Position numbers and translations under genes: made by a program. The notes beneath the pieces were generated by a model that saw nothing but the letters and a program-made list of their open reading frames with translations, searched no databases and was not told the origin of the DNA. Positions 1-12,470 of a stretch of DNA of 64,000 nucleotides are shown piece after piece (within the stretch, counting starts at the first letter, position 1; each line of letters starts with the position of its first letter). Source of the stretch: Triglochin maritima (lineage: Eukaryota > Streptophyta > Magnoliopsida > Alismatales > Juncaginaceae); contig OY821771.1 in assembly GCA_963682175.1 (NCBI GenBank), forward strand, positions 13,143,001-13,207,000, given 5' to 3'.

Positions 1-946
1 ACTCAGCTTACGAGATGGAGGATAATTGAATTTGATTTTGGTTCCCTATAACAATTTCCAGAGCAATTCAGGCCCATTGATTTATCAATATCTTTTACAC
101 CAAAATGAACCGTGCGATATGTTAAAATTTCATTCCTCTTTTGTTTGCGACAAATTGATCACCATAACCTTCTATAGATACTAGAGTTAATCCGGCAAAC
201 TGGAAATCTACCTCACATGCTCATCATTCCAAATATAAATCAAAACTAACGTAAATTTTTCAAGGTAAACATATCATTTTTTTTGAGAATATAGTATGCA
301 ATTACTCAAACCAAGGCGTTCATATCACTGTAAAAGTCTTAGATCCACATCCACTGTAGAGATGATTGACCAACCAATGCATACTCGGAATTGGAGCTTT
401 GCTCGATTAACACGTGGGAATCACTACATCCTTGGTAGGAAGAGCCACACGTAGAGAAAATCGTCAAACGAGCCGGGGAATGTTAAAAGTAACCTCGCAC
501 TAGAATAACAAAGTTTCTACTACGGGGTTATAATGCTCATGTGATTTTCCTGAAAGTCTAATTTTTGAAGTTTGCGTCATCTACTTATTTTGCTTCACAA
601 GTTATACCCTTGTCCCATTTTGAAATCACTTGTACAAGAAGTGACTAGAAAGAAATATTTATAAATAATTTTAAATAAGTGTCATAAAAAAGTATACTTT
701 AACAAAGATTTTGATGACAATTGTAAAGAAATGTCATGAAAAAAGAAGTTTTTCTTTTCTTTTTCCATGATTTCTATAGGTGTCCTGAAAAATAAGGTTT
801 TAAGGACATTTAAAAAGAAGTGACATGGGAAAATAGGTTTTGGGGAATTTTTCATATAAATGTCTTAACCTTACACCTCTCTTGATGCTTATGGTATGTA
901 TTTGAAAGGTGGAGACTTTGAGGATATTTTTATAAAGGACCTTGAT
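1..946. other. AT-rich stretch without a recognisable gene
   Basis: I see no coding sequence with family similarity here. From about 600 to 860 there are loosely repeated phrases of the type TGTCATGAAAA, which recur in diverged form at about 1790-1990. This suggests one older repetitive unit split by the insertion that lies between them. Confidence 0.5.
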
Positions 947-1776
947 ACACGGGCACGCGCGTCCCGAACGCGCAACTAGATCAGCGGCCACGTCACCATC
1001 ATTGATAGGGGTGAGGGTTTCCTAATAAAGGAGAATGACTTTATTTATTTACAAACAATTTGTGATTCCCAAAATTTTAGAGTTTTCTTTCCAGAAAAGG
1101 ATAGGACTGTTCACATTTTGTCCAAACTCAGTCGAAAACCTTAGTCCAGAATGAACACAGTTTTGGACACGATTATCTAAACTCTGTCCATACTCAGTCC
1201 AGAATGGACACGGTTCTGGACACGATTGTCCAAACTCCGTTTATACTTCCTCCATAATGGACACATTCTGGACACGATTGTCCAAATTCTATCCACACTT
1301 TGTCCATACTCAGTCCAGAATGGACACGTTCGGGACACAATTGTCCAATCTCTGTCCAGACTCAGTCCAGAATGGACACTCTGTCCATACTCCGTCCAGA
1401 CTCAGTCCAGAATAGACACGGTTCTGGACAGAATGTCAAGACTGTCTAGACTTAGTCCGGACTAAACCCATAATGGACACGGTTCTGGACATGATTGTCC
1501 AAATTCTGTCCAGACTTCGTCCATACTCAGTCCAGAATGGTCACTCTGTCCAGACTCAGTCCAAAATAGACACGGTTCTGGACAAGATTGTCCAAACTCA
1601 GTCCAGACTTCATCCAGAATTTGAACAGTCATGTCATGAATGTGAACAGTCATGTTCTTTTTTGGAAGGAAAACTTTTGTTTGTAAACAAATCAAGTCAT
1701 CATGCTTTATCGGGAAATCCATCATCCCCGTAGCAATAGTGCTCACATGGTTGCTGACCTGGCTACGCGTCCAATA
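947..1776. mobile_element. Possible non-autonomous MULE derivative filled with a minisatellite
   Basis: The left edge (947-995) reads ACACGG followed by GC-rich CGCGTC and ACGCGC blocks and a GCCACGTC motif. This resembles the right terminus of the two-gene MULE at 61772-61811 read in reverse complement. The right edge (about 1755-1776), read in reverse, gives TTGGACGCG, recalling that MULE's left end TAGTGGACGC. The interior is a tandem array and no transposase is present. Flanks on both sides share TGTCATGAAA-like sequence, as expected if this segment was inserted. I found no clear target-site duplication, so the limits are approximate. Confidence 0.4.
1095..1630. repeat. Minisatellite of GTCCAGAATGGACAC-type units
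   Basis: Short phrases such as TCAGTCCAGAATGGACAC, GGTTCTGGACACGATTGTCC and AACTCTGTCCA repeat many times with a basic step near 10-11 bp and a longer step near 53-63 bp. Because GTCC and GGAC alternate, each unit is partly self-complementary and single strands could form small hairpins. Open frames across the array on both strands are repeat artefacts, not genes. Confidence 0.85.
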
Positions 1777-2608
1777 ATCATTTTCCTTTTATAAAATTGT
1801 CACTAAAAGTTAGTCTTCGATGACACTCTTAAAGAAAGGTCGTGGAAAGTGAAGCTTTGAAGACATTTTCAAGAAGTGTGATGGAGGACATTTCAATATA
1901 AAAAGTTATTGCAAATGACTGCGCTAACACATTTGAAGATGTGTCCTAGAAATATAGGTTTAAAAAAACTTTTGTATTAATTGTATTAAGATGTTTAAAT
2001 GTAGAATGTTTACTTTTAAAAATAGTAATGTTGTAGTTTGATTATTTAAAATACTACAAATATTATTTTATAGAATAATATTTATATGTGCATATCGATG
2101 TATATATATTATAGGGTGCATTGGTTCCGTGCACCTGCGTTGGATTGAAATTAGCCGCATACACCAGCTTTTTTGGTATTTACCTCTATGCACCTTATCT
2201 CAAGTTTTTTACCTGTATACACCTCTAACGTTTTTAGGACGCACTCAGTCAGGATTTCTGTTACAAATTTTGTAAATTACACTTCTTCATAAATTAATAG
2301 ATATCCTTAATGTCAATAACAAAAAAATAAAGTAAGAAAACATAAAATTCCAAACACCCTTCTCTCTTGTGGCCCTTCCTTTCTCTTGTCGTCCTTTCTC
2401 TCATTCTTACACCTTCACTCTCTCCTCTCTCTCTCTCTCTCTCTCAAACTCTCTTCTCCTCTCTCCAACCTTTCTTTCTCCTCAACATCATCCAGAACCC
2501 AGATGGAACCCTAACCCTCAACCTGACCTTCCCCTTAACTCCCTTGTCCCTCACAGACCCCACCATCCTCACCAAGGACATCCACCTCGGCCCCACCTTC
2601 CTCTCCAA
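1777..2608. other. AT-rich intergenic stretch with a CT microsatellite
   Basis: No gene is supported. A (CT)n tract lies at about 2424-2445 within pyrimidine-rich sequence. The stretch 2115-2290 is unique-looking sequence that I cannot assign. Confidence 0.5.
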
Positions 2609-3853
2609 TGACATGCATAACATAGAAATTCATAATGACCACAACCACAACTACGTCTCCACATGAATTTAGATTTAACACCATCATTAAAACATACAAG
2701 ATAGTAATCAAGATAAGGCCAACAAGGTCATATGTTTCCACATGTCATTCTTATCTCTTTATCCACTCAGATCTTATCCTCGCCTCATCATTACCCATAA
2801 AGTGGGTCCACTAACCAAAGCATGTGTTAGGCATCCATTAAGACCATTAACACATCAAAGGCAAGAGTGAGAAACTCAACAAAATGACTATGACAATCAT
2901 TTGAAGCTCCAAGATTAAGATTAAAACACACCCAAGTCTAACAACATCCACACTTCACATCATCCTCCACCCCCTAACGGGGATTGACTACTCCCTAATC
3001 ATACCCATAACAATGAAAATAACAAAAAAAAATAACACACGAACAAGTAAAGAAAACTAAATCTAACCAAAGCAATGGAATAAAAATTGCATCAAATGAA
3101 AGACAAGAACATAAAGAACATGAAATGTAAACTTTATTAAGAAAGAGAGATTACGAGTTGTGTTTCTCTTCTCCTCCACTACACTACTAAGCAAGAAATA
3201 AAACCTACTTTAATAGGGGAAGATGGAAAAAGAAGGGAAGAAGAGGAAGAATGGAAGGGATACAAGTATATTTATAGAAGATTAGAAGGTCTGAATTGAT
3301 TTGGGCATGATCGGACGGATACAAATCAGACCTGGATGCTCCGGAGGACTTCAAACCTAATACCAACCCGCTGGAGAAATCCGGGCGTCAACCGCCCAAC
3401 CGGATCCACCAATGGTGGATATGGATTTGCCAATTGTGGATCATTTGGGTCATATCATACCCAAATATCTCCAGGAGCTTAAGTTCATCAATGAAACATG
3501 TGGGGCGCACACGGAGTCATTAGTTCGAACCTGTTAGGTCTTAATTGCTAAATTACTCATCAGGTTCATGAGATTATGAATTTTTTCAACCAACATATTT
3601 CTTTCACAGTAAAGTACCTCCGAGTTTTCACATAGGTCCTTCCTGATTTGCAATCCAGTCATTGAGCATTACAAACAAGTCTAGAAAGCTTCCAAATCAG
3701 TCCATTCTTCTTGCATTTACGTCTTTTTTGCTTCATTTCTCTTCTTTATTACCTACAACCTGAAATACATACAACAACAACCCGAGTAGCACAAATATGA
3801 GGTAAAATAAAGGATATATAACATGCATGCACTGTATGATATGCTACTAATCA
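2609..3853 (-). repeat. Type B LTR, 3' LTR of a minus-strand retrotransposon
   Basis: Read on the minus strand it begins TGATTAGTAGCATATCATAC and ends near TATGCATGTCA, so it has TG...CA ends and a length of about 1.25 kb. It matches the plus-strand copy at 9268-11780 along its length. Just outside its start, minus strand, is a purine-rich tract ending GGGGTATT, the polypurine tract expected next to a 3' LTR. It contains GGATCCACCAATGGTGGAT-like inverted repeats. The outer edge at 2609 is inferred from where the copies stop matching. Confidence 0.7.
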
Positions 3854-4970
3854 AATACCCCTACACTTATCTTTTGCTAGTCTCGAGGAAAACAAAGAAA
3901 AAAACATTGGAAATGGGAAATCCTAACTCAACTCGTAGGAATCACGGTTGCACTAAGAACATACGACAATCTGTTAAACACCATTGTTGCAAAGTGTTGC
4001 CAAAGAGGAGGAGTGGTGTCTCCTGAGGGTTTCAGCAGATATACCCACAAAATCTGAACATTGATGCATTATTCAACCTAGGAAGACGACTCGATCAACT
4101 TACTTTTGTCGATCATTGGACATGGTAATCCTTCGGACCGACTCTATATATGTATCTTGTCCACACACCTAGCGTAGGGAACCATTCGTGCAAGTTAATT
4201 AAGCATTTAAGTGAAATACATGGTCGTCCTTAACATCCTCAAGTGATACATCGAGTAAAGTTTATTACAGTTCTTATTATTATTATTATTTCTTTGATTT
4301 TATTTTTTTATAACAATGAATTAAAACTTGTTGGTGTTTATTTCTCCCACGATCTGATTCCGTGCATTATTGTCTGTGAGGACTTACACTATCACGTACA
4401 CCTTCCCCCCAAATCTCCACCTACAGCGATCCCTACCACCCGTGTAATAGGAGTTCAGTCGGTGCATCCCAAGTCAGATGACTCGAAAGCACCAGGTACT
4501 AAGTCCTCTCTGACTGAATTTCCCGAGTGATAAGAGTCATGCGAGAAGAGAGAACACCCTACTAAATTATTTCTTATCTACATATGACCAAATACCCCAC
4601 ACTTCAGGTTTCACAATAGGAGTTTAAGGGTCCTTGATTATGCCAACCTTCCACATACTAACAGACACGAATTATTCGACTCGTTAAGTTCAGGGTACAC
4701 TTCTTTATTTGTTTGAGTGATGAAACCCTATGATTACACTCCCCGAGGGACAAGCGGGTGTATCCATACACCTAAAATCTCTTCAAAACATGTGAGATAC
4801 TTAAGAAGAGAGACCAATATGTGAAACAAATGGGGCCAAAATGCACTAGAGTTGGGGGCCGTAACAACTAACGCTCACTTTTTTGAAGCAAGATATATAC
4901 ATCAATGAAGATATTCTCATAATCATTTGGTCAATGAACATCGAAAGAGAACATCGAGTCATGCGGACGA
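3854..4970 (-). mobile_element. Internal 3' tail of the type B retrotransposon
   Basis: This non-coding stretch runs inward from the polypurine tract at 3854-3868. It contains landmarks shared with the other element tails in this window, such as the TTTTGCTAGTCTCGAG phrase and a TTACACGGGTGG phrase (reverse complement here at about 4436). Similar tails lie at 7700-9267, 19398-20880 and 39810-41450. It is broken at 4970 by insertion of a type C solo LTR. Confidence 0.65.
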
Positions 4971-6652
4971 TGTTGGCCTTTTGGCTAATAATTGTTAATC
5001 TGTTTTGATGATTAATCAACATATCAATAAACACATGTATTATCTTAATATCATTGCTTGCATATATTGTATTCTCAAACGTTTCAGGAACCAAGTTTGA
5101 GTTAAATCAAGAAATGAAGATTGAAGCATAGTTAGGTTTACATTTTATGTATGTAGGTTACAAATGTAACTTGGCACTTGAAATCGTTGATTTATTGCAT
5201 TGCATGACACTTAGGAAACCTATAGAAGTCTCACATACAAATCCAATTCTCTTTAGACTTCAATAGGAAATCATCGAAACTCGTTAGAAACCTAGAACAG
5301 GATTTCTGTATTCAACTGGTCGACCGGTAGAACCATCTGGTTCGGTCGGATTTCAACAGACTGTCCCAGAACACCTTTTATGTCCAAAACGGTCGACCAA
5401 AATCCTCTTCTAGTTCGACCGTTATATTTATCTGGCTTGCCTGGCTAAATATGGTCAACCGACATACCTTTTCCGTTCGACCATTTCACCTTGTCTATCG
5501 ATAGGAATTAGTTTATCCGATTCAAATCTTCTACCCTATCAACTGTTGACACGTGTCCTGCTTAGCGTGACTTCCGGTCGACCGAAACTTCATTTTGTTT
5601 GACCGATTGCATTTCCGTATTCATCTTAAATATGACCATTATACTTGTCGTATATACCAATGATCGTATACATATACTCACCTAACCCCTCTTTTGATTT
5701 GGTCTTCTGGTCGATCGATTCTTGAAAACTTCACAGACCCAATCTTACTGGAAGTTTTCGGTCGACCCCTCAATTTATTCTGTTTGACCGATTGTCCATT
5801 ACTTAGTCCTGTCTCAAATCAAACTCGTCAAATGGTCGACCGAAACTCTTTTCACAGTCGACCAATGATTGATTCTTTTCCAGATCCAGCCTTACTTGAC
5901 GTTTTCGGTCGAACACATGATCCATTTTGTTCGATCGATCACTTAAGTTCTAGCCTAGTTGGTTCGACCGTCTGCACCTTTGCTCGACCGAAACAATTAT
6001 TGTTGCATACCAGTCGACCGATTGACCCGATTCGGTCGACCGTTCGTGTCCTGAAATGTGTCCTGTCATTTCTTGTCTTGTGTTTCCTTACACAACTAAA
6101 TACCATTTCAATCCCAACGGCTAGAATTAGTTTAGAGCTTATAAATAGAGTTGAGAACACTCTTCTAAAGTCACCAATCTTTCTCCAAGCTCAAATCTAA
6201 CTACTACTCTCATATTTGCTCTAAACTTCTTGTGTTCGCATCTTCTCACTTGAAATCACCATCTTTGATTGCATCATCCATTTCAAGTGCTCAAGATTAG
6301 TTGCTGAAGTAGTCTTCAAGAGTTGTACTAAGCTTCCGGTGTGAAGCACTTCTCGGATTGTGAGAAGGTGGTCCAAGCTAGGCGAGGGTTCGCAAAGCTT
6401 GTAGTGTAAAGGCTTGATCTCGGCCCACAACGATGATCGGATTAGTGGAGGACGTGAAGTTGCTCGAGTAAGAGCAATTCGTAAGAGAGGACTAGGATCC
6501 GGTGGTCGGATCCAAACCTCTATACATCTGGTGTTGTGGTGTCATTCTCTTCTTCACATTAATTTGCCTTACCTTTTAATTTGGCATCGTTTGTTAAACA
6601 ATATTAATTAGTCTATTCACCCCCCCCCCCTATACTAATATTAGATCCTAAA
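4971..6652 (+). mobile_element. Type C (Copia-like) solo LTR, copy 1
   Basis: It starts TGTTGGCCTTTTGGC and ends in a C-run (6620-6630) followed by GATCCTAAA. That resembles the terminal 'TATTCACCCCC...GATCCTAACA' style of many plant Copia LTRs. It is flanked by GACGA (4966-4970) and GACCA (6653-6657), a 4-of-5 target duplication. Two further copies sit at 46237-47727 and 49224-50658. No internal coding region is attached, so it is a solo LTR. Open frames inside it are not conserved between copies. Confidence 0.75.
5320..6045. repeat. Cluster of TCGGTCGACCGA-type palindromic motifs in the type C LTR
   Basis: About eight exact GTCGACC cores and roughly a dozen one-mismatch variants (GTTCGACC, GGTCAACC, GGTCGATC) are spread over about 700 bp, often extended to TCGGTCGACCGA. 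The cluster lies in the U3-like part of the solo LTR. Sparser copies are visible in the other two type C LTRs. Confidence 0.8.
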
Positions 6653-6897
6653 GACCAGAGATATGTCAGGAGAAGTTTGAAGGACCATCTTGGACATTGT
6701 TTTGGTTCCAGGAAACGTTTTGGTGGTTCCTCCATCGAGAGATATTGATGATGAATACGGGTCATTCCTGGGTCTATTATAGACGGCATTGATCTTTTTC
6801 CATCTCTGGAGAAATGGATTCACACTCGTCCCCTAAATGACCTACCCTACCATTTATATAACAAGGAACCAGACCAGATGCAGACACATGAGACACC

Positions 6898-7560
6898 TTA
6901 TGGGTTTTTGAGCTCAATCGAATCCATACGGTGTATTAAGGCTGACATGTGTGCCTCAGTAGTTGTAGTGGTATCGACAACAATTACGGCTCCCGATCTA
7001 GTCGAGTTTGCATTTGTGATCCTCACTCCTATGCTATGAGATGGTGATGGTTCCCTCACACACTCCCACTGCATGGTTTTCTCAGTGAGGTCTTCTAGGA
7101 AAGCACATGCCTCCTTTTCATCATTTCCTAAGAACTCTCTTTGACACATGACTCTAGGAGTGTTCGGAACGAGATGCGAAGATCATCGTAGACAATCTAA
7201 CAAATGCACCACAACTCGATGCCATGGTGTGGGCATGAGGATAGTAGCTCCTTGAACCTCTCTAAATATGCATGGAATGATTCGGTCTCATGCTGATAAA
7301 ATGAATTGATTTGGTTCCTCAGTTTTTGAGTCTGATGATTAGGAAAGTATTTCTTGAGGGTTGCAGATTGGAATTCGTCCCAAGTTCTAAAGGCATTCAT
7401 TCTCTTGGTTGTTGTACAACCACTTCTTTGCATCATCTGTCAATGCAAAGGGAATCAGCCTAAGGTGCATGAAGTATGTGCTAAGTTGTTGCAGCTTGAA
7501 CATCGCACAAAACGTTTGATGATAGCGCGCAGAAACTGCTACTCTACAACTCCTAGCTTC
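6898..7560 (-). pseudogene. Athila-like gag fragment, broken
   Basis: Minus-strand frames give the core of a plant Ty3/Gypsy gag domain. A stretch near 7440-7500 reads LRLIPFALTDDAKKWLY. At 7197-7436 come TWDEFQSATLKKYFP, FYQHETESFHAYLERFKELL and CPHHGIELW. At 6898-7149 comes a trailing segment with MDSIELKNP. These match, in order, the conserved gag features of Athila-lineage elements. The frame breaks between the pieces and no zinc knuckle or pol follows. Its place and strand fit the body of the minus-strand element whose 3' LTR is at 2609-3853, before the type C LTR split it. Assignment as gag is firm; lineage is inferred. Confidence 0.75.
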
Positions 7561-7699
7561 ATCTGCTTACGGGTAAGTTCCGCAATCACTGATCAGGACC
7601 ATTTATTGTGCAAATGTTTTTTCCTCACAGAGCAGTCGATATCCTAAACCCAAGGAATGGGGACTTGTTCAAAGCTCATGGACGACTCGTCAAACCTTA

Positions 7700-9267
7700 C
7701 ATAGAGGGGGCACCAACAGAAGTTTAGGAGGTCATGATCCTTCATGAACCTCCCTCGCACTCGACCATATGAATGGTTGATATTTCATGTTTGTTCATAT
7801 CCAAAAAAATTAATATTGGTTGTCGTGGGTCCCACTCCTTGAGAATTTTGGCTCTATATATTAACGTACTTGTATTCCCTTTTTAAGTATCTCGCAAGTT
7901 TTGGGGAATTCTGATTTATGTCTGTCAACATAACCATGAACATCCTTTTACGTTTCACGATGGTGAATTCTTTTCTTGTTTATAGATAAATTCATGTAGT
8001 ATCATACTCACATTCATTGAGGACAATGCATGATGCAAGTGTGTGTGTAGGGTGTTTACGTGTGTACATAGTCGAGTGTTTTTTCTTTATTTTGTTTTTG
8101 TTTGTCTAGTTAGGGTCATGATAGTGTGTTGCATTTTACATTGATATATTTGGCTATACCATGATCTTTGGGTGACTTGACTTCTTTTGATTGTCTAATG
8201 CTCTAATTTTTCCATTTCATTCAAAATCTTCATGTGCTCACAAAATAAAATGTTTTGTAAATTTTGCTTGTGTTTTCAGTTTTTCAAAATCATTGAAAGG
8301 CAAAGTAAAAAAGGAAGCTCCCAGAATTGACTTAAACATGATGCATAAGGATATCTTGTACACCAATTTTAGGTTGTATCTCTTGTCTTAAGGTTGCACC
8401 CCACTTTTCTCAGGAGGGGAAAGTAATCATTGGTTTTCAGTACTTAAACAAATAAAGAATACCACCCTGAACCTAGTGAGGCAAAGATTTTGTGACTTTT
8501 AGTAAAAGGAAGTTTATTGAAGTTAAAGACTTTTAAACTGCTGTTATGAAACCTTAAGTGTAGGGATTTTGGTTTATATGTAGAGAAGAAAATAATTTAG
8601 TTTTGTGTTATCTCTTCTCGCATGACTCCTATTACTTAGGAAAGTAGGTCCGAGGGGTACTTAATACCCATGCTGAATAATCTGACTTGAGTACACCGAC
8701 CAAACTCTCGTTACACGGGTGGCAGAGATCGCCATAGGTGGAGATTTGGGAAAAGTGTTCGTGATAGTGTAAGTCCTCAAAGGGAATGATGCACAAAACC
8801 GGACCCTAGGAAAATTACACACCAACATGTTATAAATATATATGTGTGTGTGTGTGTGTGTGAACCTTAATGGACTATACATAATTTATCATTTCAGGAT
8901 ATTATGGTTTCTCATGTCTTTTACTTAAATCCCTAATTAACTTGTAGAATGGTTCCCTGGGGTAGGTGTGCGGACTCGATATATATATAGAGTCAGCCCG
9001 TAAGATTACTTTGTCCAATGATTGGCAAAAGTAGATCCATCAAATCATGTTGCTAAGGTGAATGATGCATTAATATTCAAATTTTATGGGTATATCAGCT
9101 GAAAACCCTGAGGAGACACCACTCCTTCGCAACAAGGATTTTTAGCGGTTTGTAGCACGTGCTTAATGCAATCGTGATTCCTACAAAATTGAGTTAGGAT
9201 TTTTCATTTTCAATGTTTTTATTTCTTTGTTTTGCTCAAGAATAAAAGATAGGTATGGCAGAGTATT
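7700..9267 (+). mobile_element. Internal 3' tail of a plus-strand type B retrotransposon
   Basis: This is the same conserved non-coding tail as at 3854-4970, here in plus orientation and leading into the LTR at 9268. Shared landmarks include CATTCATTGAGGACAATGCA (8015-8034), the TTACACGGGTGG phrase near 8712 and the GAGTTAGGATTT phrase near 9191. A purine-rich run just before 9268 is a decayed polypurine tract. It meets the minus-strand gag remnant head-on near 7690. A (TG)n microsatellite lies at 8844-8862. Confidence 0.65.
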
Positions 9268-11780
9268 TGATTAGTAACATATTATACAGTGCATTCATGC
9301 TATATATCCTTTAGTTTACCTCATCTTTGTGATACTTGTTATTTTTTCTTACATTTCAGGGTTTAGGTAATAAACAAAATAAATTAAGAGGAAATACCTA
9401 AATGCAAGAAGAATGTACTGATTTGAAAGGTTTTTGGACTTGTTTGTAAAGCCCAATGTCTGGACTGAAAATCAGGAAGGATCCAAGTGAAAAGATGAAG
9501 GGACCTAATTGTAAGAAAAATATTGTAACAAAATGCCATAATGCCATGAACTTGAGGTGTGATTCTACAATTAAGACCAAATCGGATCGAGACAATGGAC
9601 CAGGGCTCAACCCCACGTGCAATTTTGAAAACGTAACTGATTGACATCATATTATGCCTATATTCGTATCTTATATCCTCTATTTTGAACCTAAACAATG
9701 CTACGTAATGAGTTTTATGTTTAAGTTTCTGGAATAAACATGATTGAGAAGAAGAGACACAAAAATGGCATGAACGTAAGAAAAAAGACTGAATTGTGAG
9801 ACTTATGTGCTGAGATGCTAGAGGGAATGGCCTGGATGTAAACTCCACAGCATTATGAGAAGTATTTTGGCATTTAGATCCGGGCCTAAACTCAAACAAC
9901 CAACTCGAATTCACTACACATGAAAAAATCAACTCACCAAAGTGGTTAATTAGCGGTTGGATCTCATCCAGACCCGATTAGATTTAGTCGGGTGTTGTAT
10001 TAGTGTTTTTATGTCCATTTATAGTATGTTATTAGTCCCACATCGGGGGATTTTCCCCGGTTACCTTTTTCCATGCCTCTAAATAGAACTTTTCCTCCTC
10101 CCTTGTAATGTACTCCTTGCTTGGTGGTCATTCTCTCTACTTAGAGTAAAGCCTTGGAGCAAAACTCTAGTGGAGAGATGCTACTTGTTATATGAGTGAA
10201 CAATAAAAGAATGTTTTGTTAGTTTTTTGTTGTTTCTTCTAATTCTTCTATGCTTAGTTAATTTTGTTTGTCTTAATCTTAGTACAATTAATTAGCATAT
10301 TTTCTTTTCCTAGCTTAATTTTGTTTTATCTCCTTTTCTTAATGAGTAGTGAGTAGTTTCATCCCCCTTTTGGGTGGAGTTAATGTTTATATATGTAATG
10401 AAGAATGGAATGAATGCTATATTTTGCTTGATGTGATGAATGTGGGTATGGTTATTTGAATAAAATAGAATAGTTAACTTAATGGTTTCTGCCATAATCA
10501 TTAGGTACATCGCATGCTTGTTTAGGTTCTTAATAACAAACTTGTATATGCTCATGTTAATCAACTAGGTTAGTGATTTGGATGATAGGTCTTGCCACAA
10601 CCATTAGGTACTTCCTATGCATAGCAACACAACCTACACTTCTGCTCTACTGAATGCATTCCTCACAACTTTATTGCATGTGTACGCACACTCCACCCCT
10701 TGGGTTTTTTTCCTGAATTTCATCTTTCTTTTTAGTTAGTTGCTTAGTTTAGTTTTACTTTCTCTCGTGCTTTCATTTCTTTGTTCTTAGTTTAGTTTAG
10801 TGTAGCTTACTTTAGTTTAATCAACCTCTTCTCCCCTCATTTTCCACTTGACTTCGAAAGTACCTGAGTTGACACACATCCCAGTTGATCGACTCGTCTT
10901 CACCGACGACCGTGTACTTGCGGTTAAACTTAATACCAATCACAAACCCACTGGAGAAATTCCTGACAAATCAGAGGAACCAAATCCGCCAGTGGCGGAT
11001 TATGATCCGCTAGGGGCGGATCTCCTAGATCCATTTGACCCCTAATTTATCTAGTGGGTTGGGTATTCCGTTCAGAGCACTCCGGAACGTCCATATCTGA
11101 TTTGCAGTCGTCTGATTGCGCGCAGACTAATTTAGATGTTGTAATGTTCTATAAATACACTTGTAATCCTTTCATTTCTCTTCTTCTTCCCTCTTCTTCC
11201 TTCTTATCTTCATTAGGTTAGGTTTATTCCTTGCATAGTAGAGTTGTGAATGAGAGGAGAGGAACACCACTTGTAATCTTGTTTCATTAATCAAAGATTT
11301 GTGTTGTTGTTTACATATTGTCTTGATTAGATCTAGTTTCATGTACATGTGGATGTGTTGTTTTTACTTTATTGTTTCTTTTGTTAATAAGATGATTAGT
11401 GAGAAATTCATCCGCATTGGGGGGCGAAGGATGATGTGAAGTGTGGATGTTGTTGGATTTGTGTGTGTTTTAATCTTAATCTTGAAGCTTCAAATGATTT
11501 TCAAATTCATTTTGATGGGTCATCGTTCTTGCCATTGATGTATTAATGGTCCTAATGGATGCTTAGCACATGGTTTGGTTAGATGTCACTTTACGGGGAA
11601 TGATGATGTGATTATAAGATTGGAGTGGATAAAGATAGAGATGACACGTGGGAGTATGTGGACTTGTTGCTCTCTTCTCTTAATTAATGTATTGTATGTT
11701 TTAATGATAGTGTTAAATCTTAATTCATGTAGAGACATAATTGGGGTTGTGGTCGTTATTGATTTCCATGTTATGTCCCA
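9268..11780 (+). repeat. Type B LTR, plus strand, interrupted by a type A solo LTR
   Basis: It starts TGATTAGTAACATATT directly after a decayed polypurine tract and ends near TTATGTCCCA. With the inserted segment 9638-10942 removed, about 1.2 kb remains and matches the minus-strand copy at 2609-3853. A TATA-like TATAAATACAC at about 11151 precedes a pyrimidine-rich leader, as expected of an LTR promoter. The right edge is inferred from where the copies diverge. Confidence 0.65.
9638..10942 (+). mobile_element. Type A solo LTR nested in the type B LTR
   Basis: It begins TGATTGACATCAT and ends after TACTTGCGGTTAAA with CCAATCA, the same termini as the LTRs of the complete element at 17841-25190 read in reverse. 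It carries the family landmark CACATCGGGGGATT near 10041 followed by a TAAATAGAAC promoter-like motif. Flanking pentamers (GTAAC and CAAAC) agree at only 3 of 5 positions, so the target duplication has decayed or the edge is off by a few bases. Confidence 0.65.
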
Positions 11781-11810
11781 CGCGGTCTGTACATGTAGAT
11801 TAGGGTGACA

Positions 11811-12470
11811 AGACTGGAGTACATCCTCACACGTCTGTGACCGTCACCGAGAAGAGTCTACGGGATCCTTGGCGGCAGCCAGAATTGATAGAGCTCTGAG
11901 AGCTCGTCTCATCCAATTCTCGTAGAGCCTTTATTTGTTGCAAAAAGAAGAAATTATAATAAATTCAAAAATAAATATAGCAAACATCATTAACTAATTG
12001 AAAACTAACAATAATATTAAACTTACAATAACGGTCTAAGCTTCGGAGAGTTTCTTGTCTTGAAACCGGTTGTACATATCTATACGTACGATTTGACTCA
12101 GGAGCTTCCGATTTTCTGCAATACCATTGAAAATAAGAATCAATTCAATTTATTTTAAAAAGTAATGAATATATAAAAATTAAAAAAACATCTCACCATT
12201 TTCTCTCTGTGTCGCACCACCGATTTAATACCAGTCTTGTGTGGTATGACTAAATTCGTTTTATTTTTCTTATTAGTCTCGCTCTTCTTATGTATTCCCT
12301 AAATAACCAAATTGTTAGTTTTTTCAGTGATTGATTAACTTACCTTAAACGTCTTGCTGGACTAGTAGTCTAAGAGAGTAGACAAATCCTCCGTGGAAAT
12401 ATGTGACGGTCTAGCCGCCAGTCTTGCCTCCCTATAGTCCATATCCACAACCTCAAGGTATAACTAATAC
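11811..12470 (-). pseudogene. Possible CACTA (En/Spm) transposase-related fragment
   Basis: On the minus strand short exon-like blocks with splice-like borders can be read. One (about 12200-12300) contains KKSETNKKNK and SVVRHREKM, reminiscent of the plant Ptta/En/Spm transposase domain, which often reads SEKNKANR...HTTGSKSF. A further block (11830-11940) is Ser/Arg-rich and ends in a stop. No CACTA termini were identified. The assignment rests on weak motif similarity. Confidence 0.3.

Noticed and set aside
1226..1746. Overlapping frames of 79-94 codons on both strands
   Set aside because: They lie in the minisatellite; a repeated unit without stops stays open in several frames.
5694..6200. 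A 168-codon frame as a gene
   Set aside because: It lies inside a Copia-like solo LTR, is not conserved in the other two copies and runs through the palindrome cluster.
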